Shown piece by piece: positions 1-7,438 of a stretch of 10,783 bases of DNA. Each line of letters opens with the position of its first letter. Position 1 is the first letter of the stretch. The DNA lies in contig DATCVA010000018.1 of the NCBI GenBank assembly GCA_036567205.1, forward strand, positions 1 through 10,783, read 5' to 3'. Position numbers and translations under genes: made by a program. This DNA comes from DATCVA01 sp036567205 (lineage in GTDB: Bacteria > Pseudomonadota > Gammaproteobacteria > Burkholderiales > Burkholderiaceae_B). The notes under the pieces are model-generated. The model searched no databases. It saw nothing but the letters and a program-made list of their open reading frames with translations, and was not told where the DNA came from.

Positions 1-22
1 TTCCTAATAGCAGTATCTTCAT
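1..22 (-). CDS. rfbD: dTDP-4-dehydrorhamnose reductase, N-terminal 7 codons only (partial)
   Basis: The reverse complement of the left edge reads ATG followed by codons for MKILLLG and then leaves the window. This is the usual opening of RfbD/RmlD (MKILLLGxxGQLG), the start of its NAD(P)-binding Rossmann fold. It lies 53 bases downstream of the rfbC stop on the same strand, and RfbD performs the reduction that follows RfbC in dTDP-L-rhamnose synthesis. The ribosome binding site is weak. Only seven residues are visible, so the call rests on this opening plus the adjacent rfbC. Another Rossmann-fold enzyme cannot be excluded. Confidence 0.6.
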
Positions 23-75
23 GCGGTTTACTTTATCCAATTCCCGGCTGCGCCCCAGGCTGCCCCGTCACGGGA

Positions 76-621
76 TCACTCGAACACCTCGGCCTGGGCC
101 AGCAGTGGCGCGGCCTCGTCTTTGGCGGAGAGTATCGGGGCTCCGCTGCCTGGCCACTGAATGCCGATGTCGGGATCGTTCCACCGGATGCCGCGCTCGG
201 CTTGCGGATGGTAGTAGTCGGTGGTCTTGTACAGGAGTTCGGCTTCGTCGGACAGAACCAGGTAGCCATGGGCAAAGCCCGGCGGGATCCAGAGCTGCCT
301 TTTGTTCTCGGCGCTAAGAGTATGGCTGACCCATAGGCCGAAGGTGGGCGAGCTTTTGCGCAAGTCCACGCAGACGTCGAAGACTACGCCAGATACCACG
401 CGCACCAGCTTGCCTTGCGGATGCCGGATTTGATAATGCAGGCCGCGCAGTACTTGCTTGCCCGACCTTGAATGATTGTCCTGGACAAAGCAAACTTGTC
501 GGCCGATGGCTGTTTCGAATTGCGCCTGGTTATAGCTTTCGAAGAAAAAGCCGCGGTGATCGGTGAATACCGTTGGTTCGAGCAGGATTACATCCGGAAT
601 GGGCGGGGGTTGGGTTTTCAT
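76..621 (-). CDS. rfbC: dTDP-4-dehydrorhamnose 3,5-epimerase (RfbC/RmlC)
   Basis: This 181-residue protein has the normal RmlC length and is a single cupin. RmlC epimerises C3 and C5 of dTDP-4-dehydro-6-deoxyglucose in the cytoplasm, the third step to dTDP-L-rhamnose for O-antigen or other glycans. Visible motifs are the FxDxRGFFFESYN stretch (residues 19-31), QDNHSRS (47-53) and VLRGLHYQ (57-64) with the catalytic His62. SAENKRQLWIPPGFAHG (103-119), YKTTDYY (131-137) with the catalytic Tyr131, and SAKD with Asp168 follow; residue roles are assigned by alignment with the Salmonella enzyme as I recall it. The ATG lacks a strong Shine-Dalgarno, but the N-terminus matches the family register. 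A partial rfbD follows downstream. No rfbA or rfbB lies upstream, where the sequence is unrelated, so those genes must be elsewhere. Confidence 0.95.
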   Translation of the reverse strand: MKTQPPPIPDVILLEPTVFTDHRGFFFESYNQAQFETAIGRQVCFVQDNHSRSGKQVLRGLHYQIRHPQGKLVRVVSGVVFDVCVDLRKSSPTFGLWVSHTLSAENKRQLWIPPGFAHGYLVLSDEAELLYKTTDYYHPQAERGIRWNDPDIGIQWPGSGAPILSAKDEAAPLLAQAEVFE

Positions 622-983
622 CGTGATAAGTTTAACGGCTTGTTCGAATAAGTGCCGGCGTCACGCCGCATCCAGCGGAAAGTGCGAAGCGACGAGTTTG
701 GCTGCTTTGCAGGGCAGTGTTGTGACATAGTCGCTTTTCATGGGTATATCGGGCGCCAGGGCCAGATGGGAAACTAACATCTGGGCTCCTCCCCAGGCTG
801 TCCGGCCAGTGGTCGATATCGTTGGGCTTTGCGGTTTGGAAGAGTTCCGGCGCTATTTCGACATTGGCGTATTCCATCACGATGAAGCCTGGATAGCCCG
901 GAATTTAGGCGCCCATCGAAGGGGGCGATGGAACCGCGGATGATGGCTGGATGTGACATATTTCGCGGCAGCATGGTCGATCT
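622..983. other. Intergenic stretch without a convincing gene; possible degraded coding remnant
   Basis: This 362-base stretch lies between the xdhC stop and the rfbC start. Short open frames exist on both strands, but none has a recognisable domain or a good ribosome binding site. On the minus strand, about positions 890-790, one frame reads like real protein (PGYPGFIVMEYANVEI, then ELFQTAKPNDIDHW) before losing plausibility, so it may be a decayed gene piece. I could not identify its family. A perfect 6-bp inverted repeat CCATCG/CGATGG (913-918 and 926-931, 7-nt loop) is present but has no T-run, so it is not a convincing terminator. The rfbC promoter presumably lies near the left end; no clear -35/-10 pair was seen. 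Confidence 0.4.
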
Positions 984-1997
984 CTATGCCGCGGAGTCCA
1001 TACGATTTTTTTCGTGCTCAATATCATATTGAGCAGGTAAGAAAATGCCGTTCTTAAATGCGATGATTTCCGCCATGACACTCACTGCAATCTCGGCCGG
1101 CGTCTTGCTTCCAATAAAGATACCCACAGGGCCGCGGAGCTTGCGCATCAGGTCGGGGGGCTGCTCGAGATGTTCAATCATGCGTTGCCTGCGCGCCGCA
1201 TTATTTTTCCTGGACCCTATTGCCCCCACATAAAAGGCATCCGTATGCAAGGCGGAAAGCAAGGCTAAATCGTCAAGCTTAGGGTCATGTGTCAGAGCGA
1301 TGATACAAGTCCTTGAGTTTGGCTTGAAAGCATCCACAACGTCGTCTGGCATATCCGTCAAAACTTGCATCCCCTCCACAGACCAGCGCTGGTTATATTC
1401 CGCTCTGGGATCGCATACGGTCACTGAAAATCCGTTGAAAACGGCCATCGTTGCAAGATATTCAGATATCTGCCCAGCCCCGATTATCAACATTCGATAA
1501 CTAGGCCCGAATACTTGAGTCATCATGGAGGGAGTGTAGGCAAGCATTTCTGGAATGTCGGTTGGAACCAGATTGACCTGCCCGTTCTTCAGATTCAGTT
1601 CTCTTTTTATTAGACTTCCCCGGCTGGTTGAATCAGTTAAGCGCTCTAGCAATTGAGGATCCGGATCGAACTCGATGACCAGTTCTACTGTTCCACCACA
1701 TGGCAGCCCGAATTGATGAGCTTCATGTGCATTGATGCCATAAGCCAAGATTTCTGGTGCTTTGTCCCTTGGAAAATGCCGCCTGTACTTGTCGATCAGG
1801 TCGTCTTCAATGCAGCCGCCCGAAACCGATCCGACTACGGCGCCATCATCACGCACCGCCATAAGAGAGCCTATGGGGCGTGGAGAAGAGCCCCATGTGC
1901 GGACAATTGTGGCGAGCGCTGCGTGGCGTTTTTCCTGACGCCATTTACAAAGAGTTCGCAGCACTATGAAATCAATATTGTCCATTTTTGAGCTCAT
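984..1997 (-). CDS. xdhC: XdhC-family molybdenum hydroxylase maturation factor
   Basis: This 337-residue protein has both halves of the XdhC/CoxI family. The N-terminal domain carries GSSPRPIGSLM (36-46), GSVSGGCIE (56-64) and FGLPCGGTVELVIE (96-109), with conserved Cys61 and Cys100. The C-terminal Rossmann domain carries LIIGAG (170-175), ALTHDPKLDDLAL (234-246), YVGAIGSRKN (256-265) and IGSKTPAEIAVSVMAEI (295-311). Characterised family members bind the molybdenum cofactor, help its sulfuration, and deliver it to xanthine-dehydrogenase-type enzymes in the cytoplasm. It is the last gene of the hydroxylase operon and most likely matures the neighbouring Mo subunit. A GAGGTG motif lies 10 nt before the ATG; a second in-frame ATG (Met5) is a possible start. 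It is separated from the gene upstream by about 210 bases, longer than the other gaps in the operon. Confidence 0.92.
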   Translation of the reverse strand: MSSKMDNIDFIVLRTLCKWRQEKRHAALATIVRTWGSSPRPIGSLMAVRDDGAVVGSVSGGCIEDDLIDKYRRHFPRDKAPEILAYGINAHEAHQFGLPCGGTVELVIEFDPDPQLLERLTDSTSRGSLIKRELNLKNGQVNLVPTDIPEMLAYTPSMMTQVFGPSYRMLIIGAGQISEYLATMAVFNGFSVTVCDPRAEYNQRWSVEGMQVLTDMPDDVVDAFKPNSRTCIIALTHDPKLDDLALLSALHTDAFYVGAIGSRKNNAARRQRMIEHLEQPPDLMRKLRGPVGIFIGSKTPAEIAVSVMAEIIAFKNGIFLPAQYDIEHEKNRMDSAA

Positions 1998-2207
1998 AGG
2001 CCAGTTTCACCTCAAGCCATATCTCGTCAAAAGCGCGCCACGGGAAGCTCGGTGTTATGCCTCTGTCATGGCGAAAGAAGCTGGAGCATAAAAATGTGGT
2101 GCGCCAAAAGCCAGACTGAGGCATCGAACTATTTCCAGCAACGGGGGCTTCCACTGCGAAATATTTTCCTCGTGAACACAAACCCTGGTACGCATGCATC
2201 ATGCGCA
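1998..2207. other. Gap inside the hydroxylase operon with a small inverted repeat
   Basis: These 210 bases separate the ModA-like gene from xdhC. A perfect 6-bp inverted repeat with a 3-nt loop, CGCATG-CAT-CATGCG (2191-2205), lies immediately after the stop of the ModA-like gene. No T-run follows it, so intrinsic termination is doubtful; it could instead protect an mRNA 3' end or be chance. A minus-strand open frame crosses the gap and enters the xdhC start, but it resembles no family I know. Confidence 0.35.
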
Positions 2208-2906
2208 CTATTGAAAACCGCAATTTTCAAGTAGCGATTTACCATCCGCTGACTTGAAGTACTCAATTAATAAAGTGGCTTTCGGATTTTGCCCAACGAC
2301 TGCTATAGAGTATGCCGTTGATAAGGCGAAGCTGTCCGGAAACCCGCCGATAAACATAACCGCAGTACTAGTAGCGATTTCAGTCATTTGTGCACATGCG
2401 ATTGAGCTTGCGGTACCTTCGTCACGCAGCGCGGCGACCGCTTGAACCCCGCCCGGGAATTGCTTGAGTTTTTCTTCCATCAATTGTGTCAGGCGCAACG
2501 ATTCCAACATTGACGCGAACTGCCTGCCGCCAGTGGAATTTATTAGATCAGGCACAAATACCTTATCCGCGCTGAGTAATGCTTGCTTTACTGCATCTTC
2601 CGAGCGCATATCAGGCGCCGGGGAATCTATAAGCTTAGCCAGTCCAGTTACCGTCGTACCAAGAGCATGATCCGAGCTTATGCGGTCCCCATGCTCCAGC
2701 TTTAACTCATTGAGTAGAGAAGTAGTAAGGACTATCAGGTCACATTTCTCGCCTTCACAAAGCGCATTTCGTGCTCTATCAAGCGTTAAATTAGCAGCGC
2801 CAAATTCGATATGAAAGACGCCTATATCATGTTCACTGCGATTGCCGGCAAGCCGATTAAACAAGCCATTTGCCGCCCCTACACTTTTCACATAGATGTC
2901 CCGCAT
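2208..2906 (-). CDS. ModA-like substrate-binding-fold protein lacking a signal peptide
   Basis: This protein resembles the molybdate-binding ModA family (periplasmic-binding-protein type 2 fold). Visible signatures are VKSVGAANGLFNRLA (6-20), CDLIVLTTSLLNEL (55-68), ALGTTVTGLAKLIDSPAPDM (81-100) and the IACAQMTEI segment (169-177) typical of the C-terminal lobe. At 232 residues it is close to a mature ModA, but it begins directly at the first beta-strand with no signal peptide or lipobox, so a cytoplasmic location is inferred. The ATG at 2906 has a good upstream motif (GGGGGATGAG) and starts just after the stop of the Mo subunit. An alternative TTG at 2942 would overlap that gene by 23 bases and still add no signal peptide. 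No ModB or ModC partner is present. Placement between the Mo subunit and xdhC suggests a role in cofactor or substrate handling for the hydroxylase; this is inference. Confidence 0.8.
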   Translation of the reverse strand: MRDIYVKSVGAANGLFNRLAGNRSEHDIGVFHIEFGAANLTLDRARNALCEGEKCDLIVLTTSLLNELKLEHGDRISSDHALGTTVTGLAKLIDSPAPDMRSEDAVKQALLSADKVFVPDLINSTGGRQFASMLESLRLTQLMEEKLKQFPGGVQAVAALRDEGTASSIACAQMTEIATSTAVMFIGGFPDSFALSTAYSIAVVGQNPKATLLIEYFKSADGKSLLENCGFQ

Positions 2907-2919
2907 CTCATCCCCCGTT

Positions 2920-5121
2920 TCATGAATCCATTGCAGCAACAATATTGTCCTGGCTCAATGGCAAAGTCCTTACGCGGACGCCGAGTGCATCGTATAAAGC
3001 ATTTGCCAGCGCGGCAGCAACCGGGCCTTGTGCTGCTTCGCCCGCGCCAAGTGATTCCTCCTCTGGCCTGTCTACGACGACAACCTCCACCTTTGGCACT
3101 TCGGAAAACCGCAGAATCGGATAAGCTACCCATTCATTGCTAGTAATACGTGTTTGATCGAAAGTGACCTGCTCTTTTAATGTCCAGCTAACACTCTGTA
3201 GCGCGCCACCTTCGATTTGATTTATTACACCGTCAAGGTCGATCACCCTGCCGACATCCACCGCTAATACGATATCGGTTACGCGAACGGCTTCATTAAC
3301 CTCGATACGTGCGGCCACAGCACACCAGGCACCTGTATTTTTATATTTTGCCCAAGCAAATCCATATCCGACCTCGCCGCCCTCGATACTGGTTTTAGGC
3401 GCGCGCCACCACTCCGCGGCGTCTATCGCACAATCAATAACTTTAAGGGCTCTAGGATCGCTCAGATGTCGTTTTCTATAACTTACCCTGTCTTCGCCGA
3501 GCGTTTCGGCAATTTCATCTATGAAGGATTCAAGCGCAAATACATTGGCATAAGCGCCCAAAGCCCGGATTGCCGACGTACGGATTGGCATCACTAACAA
3601 TCGGTTAGTGAGCACCTTTACATTCGGAATGTCATAGCCCGGGATCGCATTTCGCTCCGCGCCGCCACCAGCCGACAATGGAGCATTAATCGCAATAGGC
3701 GGCGGAGTACCACAGGCGCGATGGCCGGCGGCCAACAAAGTCGGGGTGCTTGACCGCCCCGGCCGGGAACTATACCCGTTGGACCATACTTCGTGCTTCC
3801 AGGCGATTATGTTCCCATTTGAATCAACTGACGCGTCCAATTTTACAAGCTGGGCTGGAGCCAGAGGCCCGCAAGCGAGCTCGTCTGCACGAGACCATTG
3901 CACTCGAACGGGCGCGCCTGGTGACGAGATTGCGAGCATCACGGCATCAAATGCGGCATCATCCGCTCCATTGTGTCCGTAACAGCCCGCTCCCTCTACA
4001 TGATGGATTTGAATATTTTCTTTTTGTATGACTATGTCGGCCTGAGAGAGCGCAACGTATATGTCTTCGCGAAGGTTATAAATACCCTGACTATGGGTCC
4101 ACACGACAAGGATTTCTCCATTCCATTGGGCAATAGCACACGACGGGCCTATCGACGCGTGCGCGAGATAAGGCTTGAAATACTGAGATGAATATATCTG
4201 ACGAGTATCCAAAGCTATTTCATCAGCACTTCTTTCATACGTCAGTTTCTGTTCACTTGGCGCGCTCGTTAAGAAAGATGCGAGCTCAGCCTGTACGGGA
4301 AGACTTTGAGGCTCCGACCAATTAATCGAATTGCTTAAAACCAGTGCGGCCTCTACAGCGGTTGCCTCTGTCTTCGCGAGAATTCCGATAAATTTCCCAT
4401 CAACCACGACGTTGATAACTCCCTCAATCTTTTTGACGGAGTCTGTGGCGATAGACTGTATTGCTGCTTGGGCTGACGGCGGCCTGACGACTCGGCCATG
4501 CACCATGCCATCCATCCTTAAATCATGAATGAAGCGAGCAATTCCAAATACCTTGTCAGCAAGGTCCAAACGGGCCGCGCGTATTTTTCCGATAAGAGAG
4601 TAGTCAGAAATCCGCTTGAAGCGTACGGTGGCCGATACTTCTTTTTCTAGTATCTCGGGGGTAATCACATTCCAATATGTCGCGAATGTATTATTGAGTT
4701 CATCAACAAAAGCGCCATCGCGAACATTTAACTGGTCTTGCGGGATATCTCGTGTTACTGAAACAATCTGCTGTGCTATTTCTCTAACATTGGCACATAC
4801 TTGCCGTATAGCGCTGCCTGAGTCCTGAATAGATAAACTGCCGGATGTCATCCCCTCGTCGGGGCGGCCCTGAACGGTCGCGGCAGGTATTATTTGTATT
4901 CTTTCCAGCCCCACATCCAGCTCTTCAGCGGCAATGAGAGCCAACGCTGTCAATATTCCTTGGCCTAACTCGACTTTTCCAGTATATACACGAACGACTC
5001 CAGTGACGGAAAAATCTATCCATTGCGATAACAATCGATTTGTGTGGAGACTGCCTGGTAGCACAACCCTGCCGTCGTTTTTATCAGCGGCAAACCCCCG
5101 GGCATGGACATCATCTTTCAT
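2920..5121 (-). CDS. Molybdopterin-binding large subunit of a two-subunit Mo hydroxylase (IorB/nicotinate dehydrogenase-like)
   Basis: This 733-residue protein is the catalytic subunit of a xanthine-oxidase-family enzyme, which adds a water-derived hydroxyl to an electron-poor ring carbon or oxidises an aldehyde. The N-terminal GKVELGQG (48-55) is the pterin-binding signature of the isoquinoline 1-oxidoreductase beta / nicotinate dehydrogenase type. Other family segments are VHGRVVRPPSA (207-217), EGAGCYGHNGADDAAFDA (376-393) and MPIRTSAIRALGAYANVFALES (511-532, quoted as its ends). LGAGEAAQGPVAAALANAL (691-709) holds Glu695 at the catalytic-base position. The length fits a beta subunit without the cytochrome c extension of NicB. 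There is no Tat signal. The start overlaps the [2Fe-2S] gene stop by ATGA, which indicates translational coupling. The substrate is unknown; the most likely class is an N-heteroaromatic acid. Confidence 0.9.
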   Translation of the reverse strand: MKDDVHARGFAADKNDGRVVLPGSLHTNRLLSQWIDFSVTGVVRVYTGKVELGQGILTALALIAAEELDVGLERIQIIPAATVQGRPDEGMTSGSLSIQDSGSAIRQVCANVREIAQQIVSVTRDIPQDQLNVRDGAFVDELNNTFATYWNVITPEILEKEVSATVRFKRISDYSLIGKIRAARLDLADKVFGIARFIHDLRMDGMVHGRVVRPPSAQAAIQSIATDSVKKIEGVINVVVDGKFIGILAKTEATAVEAALVLSNSINWSEPQSLPVQAELASFLTSAPSEQKLTYERSADEIALDTRQIYSSQYFKPYLAHASIGPSCAIAQWNGEILVVWTHSQGIYNLREDIYVALSQADIVIQKENIQIHHVEGAGCYGHNGADDAAFDAVMLAISSPGAPVRVQWSRADELACGPLAPAQLVKLDASVDSNGNIIAWKHEVWSNGYSSRPGRSSTPTLLAAGHRACGTPPPIAINAPLSAGGGAERNAIPGYDIPNVKVLTNRLLVMPIRTSAIRALGAYANVFALESFIDEIAETLGEDRVSYRKRHLSDPRALKVIDCAIDAAEWWRAPKTSIEGGEVGYGFAWAKYKNTGAWCAVAARIEVNEAVRVTDIVLAVDVGRVIDLDGVINQIEGGALQSVSWTLKEQVTFDQTRITSNEWVAYPILRFSEVPKVEVVVVDRPEEESLGAGEAAQGPVAAALANALYDALGVRVRTLPLSQDNIVAAMDS

Positions 5122-5597
5122 GCCGGCCGCCGGCGAATTGCTAGGCTTGCACGTTCAACGGCTCGAATAATACGATTGTGCGTTCCACATCTGCATAGAT
5201 TCCGGTCGAGGGCCTCACAAATTTCCTTTCGAGTCGGATTGGCGTTTTGCGCCAAAAGGGCGGCAGCAGCGGCTGCAATACCTGAAAGACAATATCCACA
5301 CTGACCCGCTTGTTCGTCCAGTAAAGCTTGTTGAACCGGGTGAGGAGCGGATGGCGTACCCAGCCCTTCCAACGTTACGACCATTTTCCCTTCTACTGCC
5401 CATAATGGTAAATCGCAAGACGGGACGGCTCTGCCATCGACTAGAACCATGCATGCTCCGCACTCGCCCTCTCCACATCCAAACTTGGGGCCAGCCAAAC
5501 CAAGTTCATCGCGAAGCATCGTAAGGAGAGGAGTACGCTCACCCAACGCGCTGCAATGGGATCGCCCATTCACCGTTAACATTTCTCGTGTCTCCAT
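5118..5597 (-). CDS. [2Fe-2S] small subunit of the Mo hydroxylase (IorA/CoxS-like)
   Basis: This 159-residue protein has the normal two-cluster layout. The N-terminal plant-type ferredoxin domain binds one cluster through Cys41, Cys46, Cys49 and Cys61 (GCGEGECGACM). The C-terminal helical domain binds the second through Cys100, Cys103, Cys135 and Cys137 (QCGYC and LCRCG). It passes electrons from the molybdenum site of the partner subunit to an external acceptor. No FAD subunit (CoxM type) is encoded nearby, so a cytochrome or another acceptor would be needed. The ATG at 5597 has no clear Shine-Dalgarno. An in-frame ATG at 5582 has GGAG nine bases upstream and leaves a family-like start (MLTVNG), so the true protein may be 154 residues. 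It follows the GntR gene by 49 bases on the same strand. Confidence 0.93.
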   Translation of the reverse strand: METREMLTVNGRSHCSALGERTPLLTMLRDELGLAGPKFGCGEGECGACMVLVDGRAVPSCDLPLWAVEGKMVVTLEGLGTPSAPHPVQQALLDEQAGQCGYCLSGIAAAAAALLAQNANPTRKEICEALDRNLCRCGTHNRIIRAVERASLAIRRRPA

Positions 5598-5646
5598 CTT
5601 ATTTATTTGTACTACCCACTGAAGCTATTCATCCGTTTGATGCCGT

Positions 5647-6405
5647 CTACGGGTTGTGGGCATGTTCGGAACGGTCTTGCTTTCTGTCTCTAATGAGAAG
5701 CGCTTCCCGAACCAGCTCGGTAGTACGGCTCAAATGCAATTCAATCAATCGACAAACATGTTGCTGATCACGTGAGAGCGCCGTTTCCACGAGCTTCCGA
5801 TGTTCTCCTGTCACATCCCGTACACCTTTGACCCCCGGAGCGGAAACCTGCCTATAACGTTCGCTTTGTTGATACAGGAGTTCTCGCACGCGCAACAACC
5901 AGGGGTTGGGGCATCCGCTGGCCAGCGCTCGGTGTAATTCTTTGTGGGCCTCCGTCCATTCGGGGGACATCCGCCCGACCGTCTCCGCTTGGCCTTCAAT
6001 TCGGTTCAGTCGATGTAGCGCACCCACTACTGCGCTTTCCCATTCAATATCACCGTGTGCAATTGCGCTGCTTAAACATAATTTTTCGATTTCAACGCGT
6101 GCTTCTGTTAATGCCAAGACGTCGTCTAATGTAAGCGGCATAACGCTAAAACCTCGTTGCGGCTCAGATGCCACCAGCGCTTCAGCCTCCAGCATGGCCA
6201 AGGCCTCCCTGACAGCGCCTGGGCTAACGCTTAGTTCTGCGGCAAGTTGCGCAATGTTCAGCTTTGATCCAGGCGCTAAATTTCCTGCAACTATCCTCTC
6301 TCGAAGAGATATGTAAGTCAGGTGTGTATGCGTAGTACCGGGCGGTACAGGGCCGCGCCCAATAAGTTTAGTAGCAAAGGTTGCCAGCTCAGGAACACTC
6401 GTCAT
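5647..6405 (-). CDS. GntR-family transcriptional regulator with FCD ligand-binding domain
   Basis: This 252-residue protein is a FadR-subfamily GntR regulator. Residues about 28-90 form the winged helix (LRERIVAGNLAPGSKLN, then IAQLAAELSVSPGAVREAL and the wing EPQRGFSV). Residues about 95-235 form the all-helical FCD domain (LTEARVEIEKL, EAHKELHRAL, GEHRKLVETAL, IELHLSRTTELV). His154 or His158, His202 and His224 sit where FCD proteins often place metal ligands. Such regulators usually repress catabolic operons and release DNA on binding a carboxylate metabolite. It is the first minus-strand gene, 49 bases before the hydroxylase genes and divergent from the FAH gene. It probably controls both arms and itself from the AT-rich gap. 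The ATG has an AGG motif about eight bases upstream. Confidence 0.92.
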   Translation of the reverse strand: MTSVPELATFATKLIGRGPVPPGTTHTHLTYISLRERIVAGNLAPGSKLNIAQLAAELSVSPGAVREALAMLEAEALVASEPQRGFSVMPLTLDDVLALTEARVEIEKLCLSSAIAHGDIEWESAVVGALHRLNRIEGQAETVGRMSPEWTEAHKELHRALASGCPNPWLLRVRELLYQQSERYRQVSAPGVKGVRDVTGEHRKLVETALSRDQQHVCRLIELHLSRTTELVREALLIRDRKQDRSEHAHNP

Positions 6406-6516
6406 TTTTCATACCTGGATGCACACGGCCTAAATATATCATATCTTTTTATCTAATTTATCTATGTTTTGGGATAAAATATATTTTTTTAGCTAGTCTA
6501 TTTTTTAGAGATAAGC
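6406..6516. promoter_or_regulatory. AT-rich divergent promoter/operator region between the GntR and FAH genes
   Basis: This 111-base gap serves two divergent transcripts and contains several repeats. TTTATCTA occurs twice with a 9-base period (6448-6455 and 6457-6464). AAATATAT (6432-6439) is inverted as ATATATTT (6479-6486). TATTTTTTTAG (6482-6492) is nearly repeated as TATTTTTTAG (6499-6508). A minus-strand TATGAT (6443-6438) is a plausible -10 for the regulator gene, and TAAAAT (6475-6480) is a weaker plus-strand candidate; no good -35 was found for either. One or more repeats may be the operator of the adjacent FCD regulator. This is inferred from position and symmetry only. Confidence 0.5.
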
Positions 6517-7419
6517 ATGCATCTTTTAGCCTATACCCATCTGGATCAACCACGAATCGGAGTTCTCGATGCTGTCAACGACAACATCATTGACCTCACC
6601 TCTGCCGGGCTGCCCAGCACCCTTGACGAACTAATACAGCTGGGGGCTTCTGGCCTGCAAATGGTCGCTGCGGCGGTTTCCACGGCTAAGGTTCGCACAC
6701 CACTCAACGATGTGACCTTGTTGCCCCCGGTCAGAAATCCTTCCAAAGCAATTGCGGTCGGACTGAATTATGTGGACCACGCCGCAGAAGCGGATTTTGT
6801 CGCCCCAACATACCCAATCTTTTTTAGCCGCTACTCATCTTCCTGGGTTGCGCACGATCAAAAACTGCATAAACCTAAAGCATCAAGTGAATTTGACTAC
6901 GAGGGTGAACTGGTGATCGTTATAGGAAAAGAAGGACGCCACATTTCCCACGAAAATGCGCTTGAGCACGTATATGGCTATTCAGTCTTTAACGAAGGTT
7001 CAGTTAGAGATTTCCAATGGAAATCCCAGCAGTGGACTATGGGGAAAAATTTTGATAAGTCAGGGAGTTTCGGTCCCTATCTGGTTACAGCGGATTCTTT
7101 GCCTGCTGGCGCGAAAAATCTACGCATCGAAACAAAGCTGAACAATAGCGTTGTTCAACAAGCGACCACGAATGACATGATATTCGATGTTGCGACACTG
7201 ATATCTGTCGTTTCCGTCGCTTTTGCATTATCCCCCGGCGACATCATTATCAGCGGCACTCCGTCAGGGGTCGGCTTTGCCCGAACTCCGCCACTGTTCA
7301 TGCAGGCTGGTGACATTTGCGAGGTATACATCGAGGGCATAGGGACGCTACGCAATCAAGTTATAGATGAGCCTGCCCCACTTCTGGGTGGCAATATCCA
7401 AGTACAAAACCATGATTAA
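6517..7419 (+). CDS. Fumarylacetoacetate hydrolase (FAH) family protein
   Basis: This 300-residue protein has a short N-terminal domain (1-70) and the FAH catalytic fold (about 75-285). Family members hydrolyse or isomerise beta-diketo acids late in aromatic ring degradation, such as acylpyruvates and fumarylpyruvate, using a divalent metal. Signatures are AIAVGLNYVDHAAEA (79-92), FDYEGELVIVIGK (126-138) with metal ligands Glu129 and Glu131, GYSVFNEGSVRDFQ (154-167), QWTMGKNFDKSGSFGP (172-187) and SPGDIIISGTPSGVGF (239-254). The third ligand, usually Asp, is at position 160 and is Glu here. The gene starts with a modest AGAG motif and is divergent from the GntR gene. It is followed after 19 bases by the Bug protein gene, so the two are probably cotranscribed. 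The substrate is unknown; in context it would act after ring opening. Confidence 0.9.
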   Translation: MHLLAYTHLDQPRIGVLDAVNDNIIDLTSAGLPSTLDELIQLGASGLQMVAAAVSTAKVRTPLNDVTLLPPVRNPSKAIAVGLNYVDHAAEADFVAPTYPIFFSRYSSSWVAHDQKLHKPKASSEFDYEGELVIVIGKEGRHISHENALEHVYGYSVFNEGSVRDFQWKSQQWTMGKNFDKSGSFGPYLVTADSLPAGAKNLRIETKLNNSVVQQATTNDMIFDVATLISVVSVAFALSPGDIIISGTPSGVGFARTPPLFMQAGDICEVYIEGIGTLRNQVIDEPAPLLGGNIQVQNHD

Positions 7420-7438
7420 TCTAAATTAGGAGACAAGC

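Noticed and set aside
33..317. Short frames on both strands overlapping the end of rfbC
   Set aside because: They lie within the clear rfbC coding sequence and show no domain signature.
913..931. CCATCG/CGATGG inverted repeat as terminator of the hydroxylase operon
   Set aside because: The stem is only six pairs and no T-run follows on either strand.
1972..2223. Minus-strand open frame spanning the gap between the ModA-like gene and xdhC
   Set aside because: It overlaps the xdhC start, begins with TTG or a weakly placed ATG, and resembles no known family; xdhC has its own plausible GAGGTG site.
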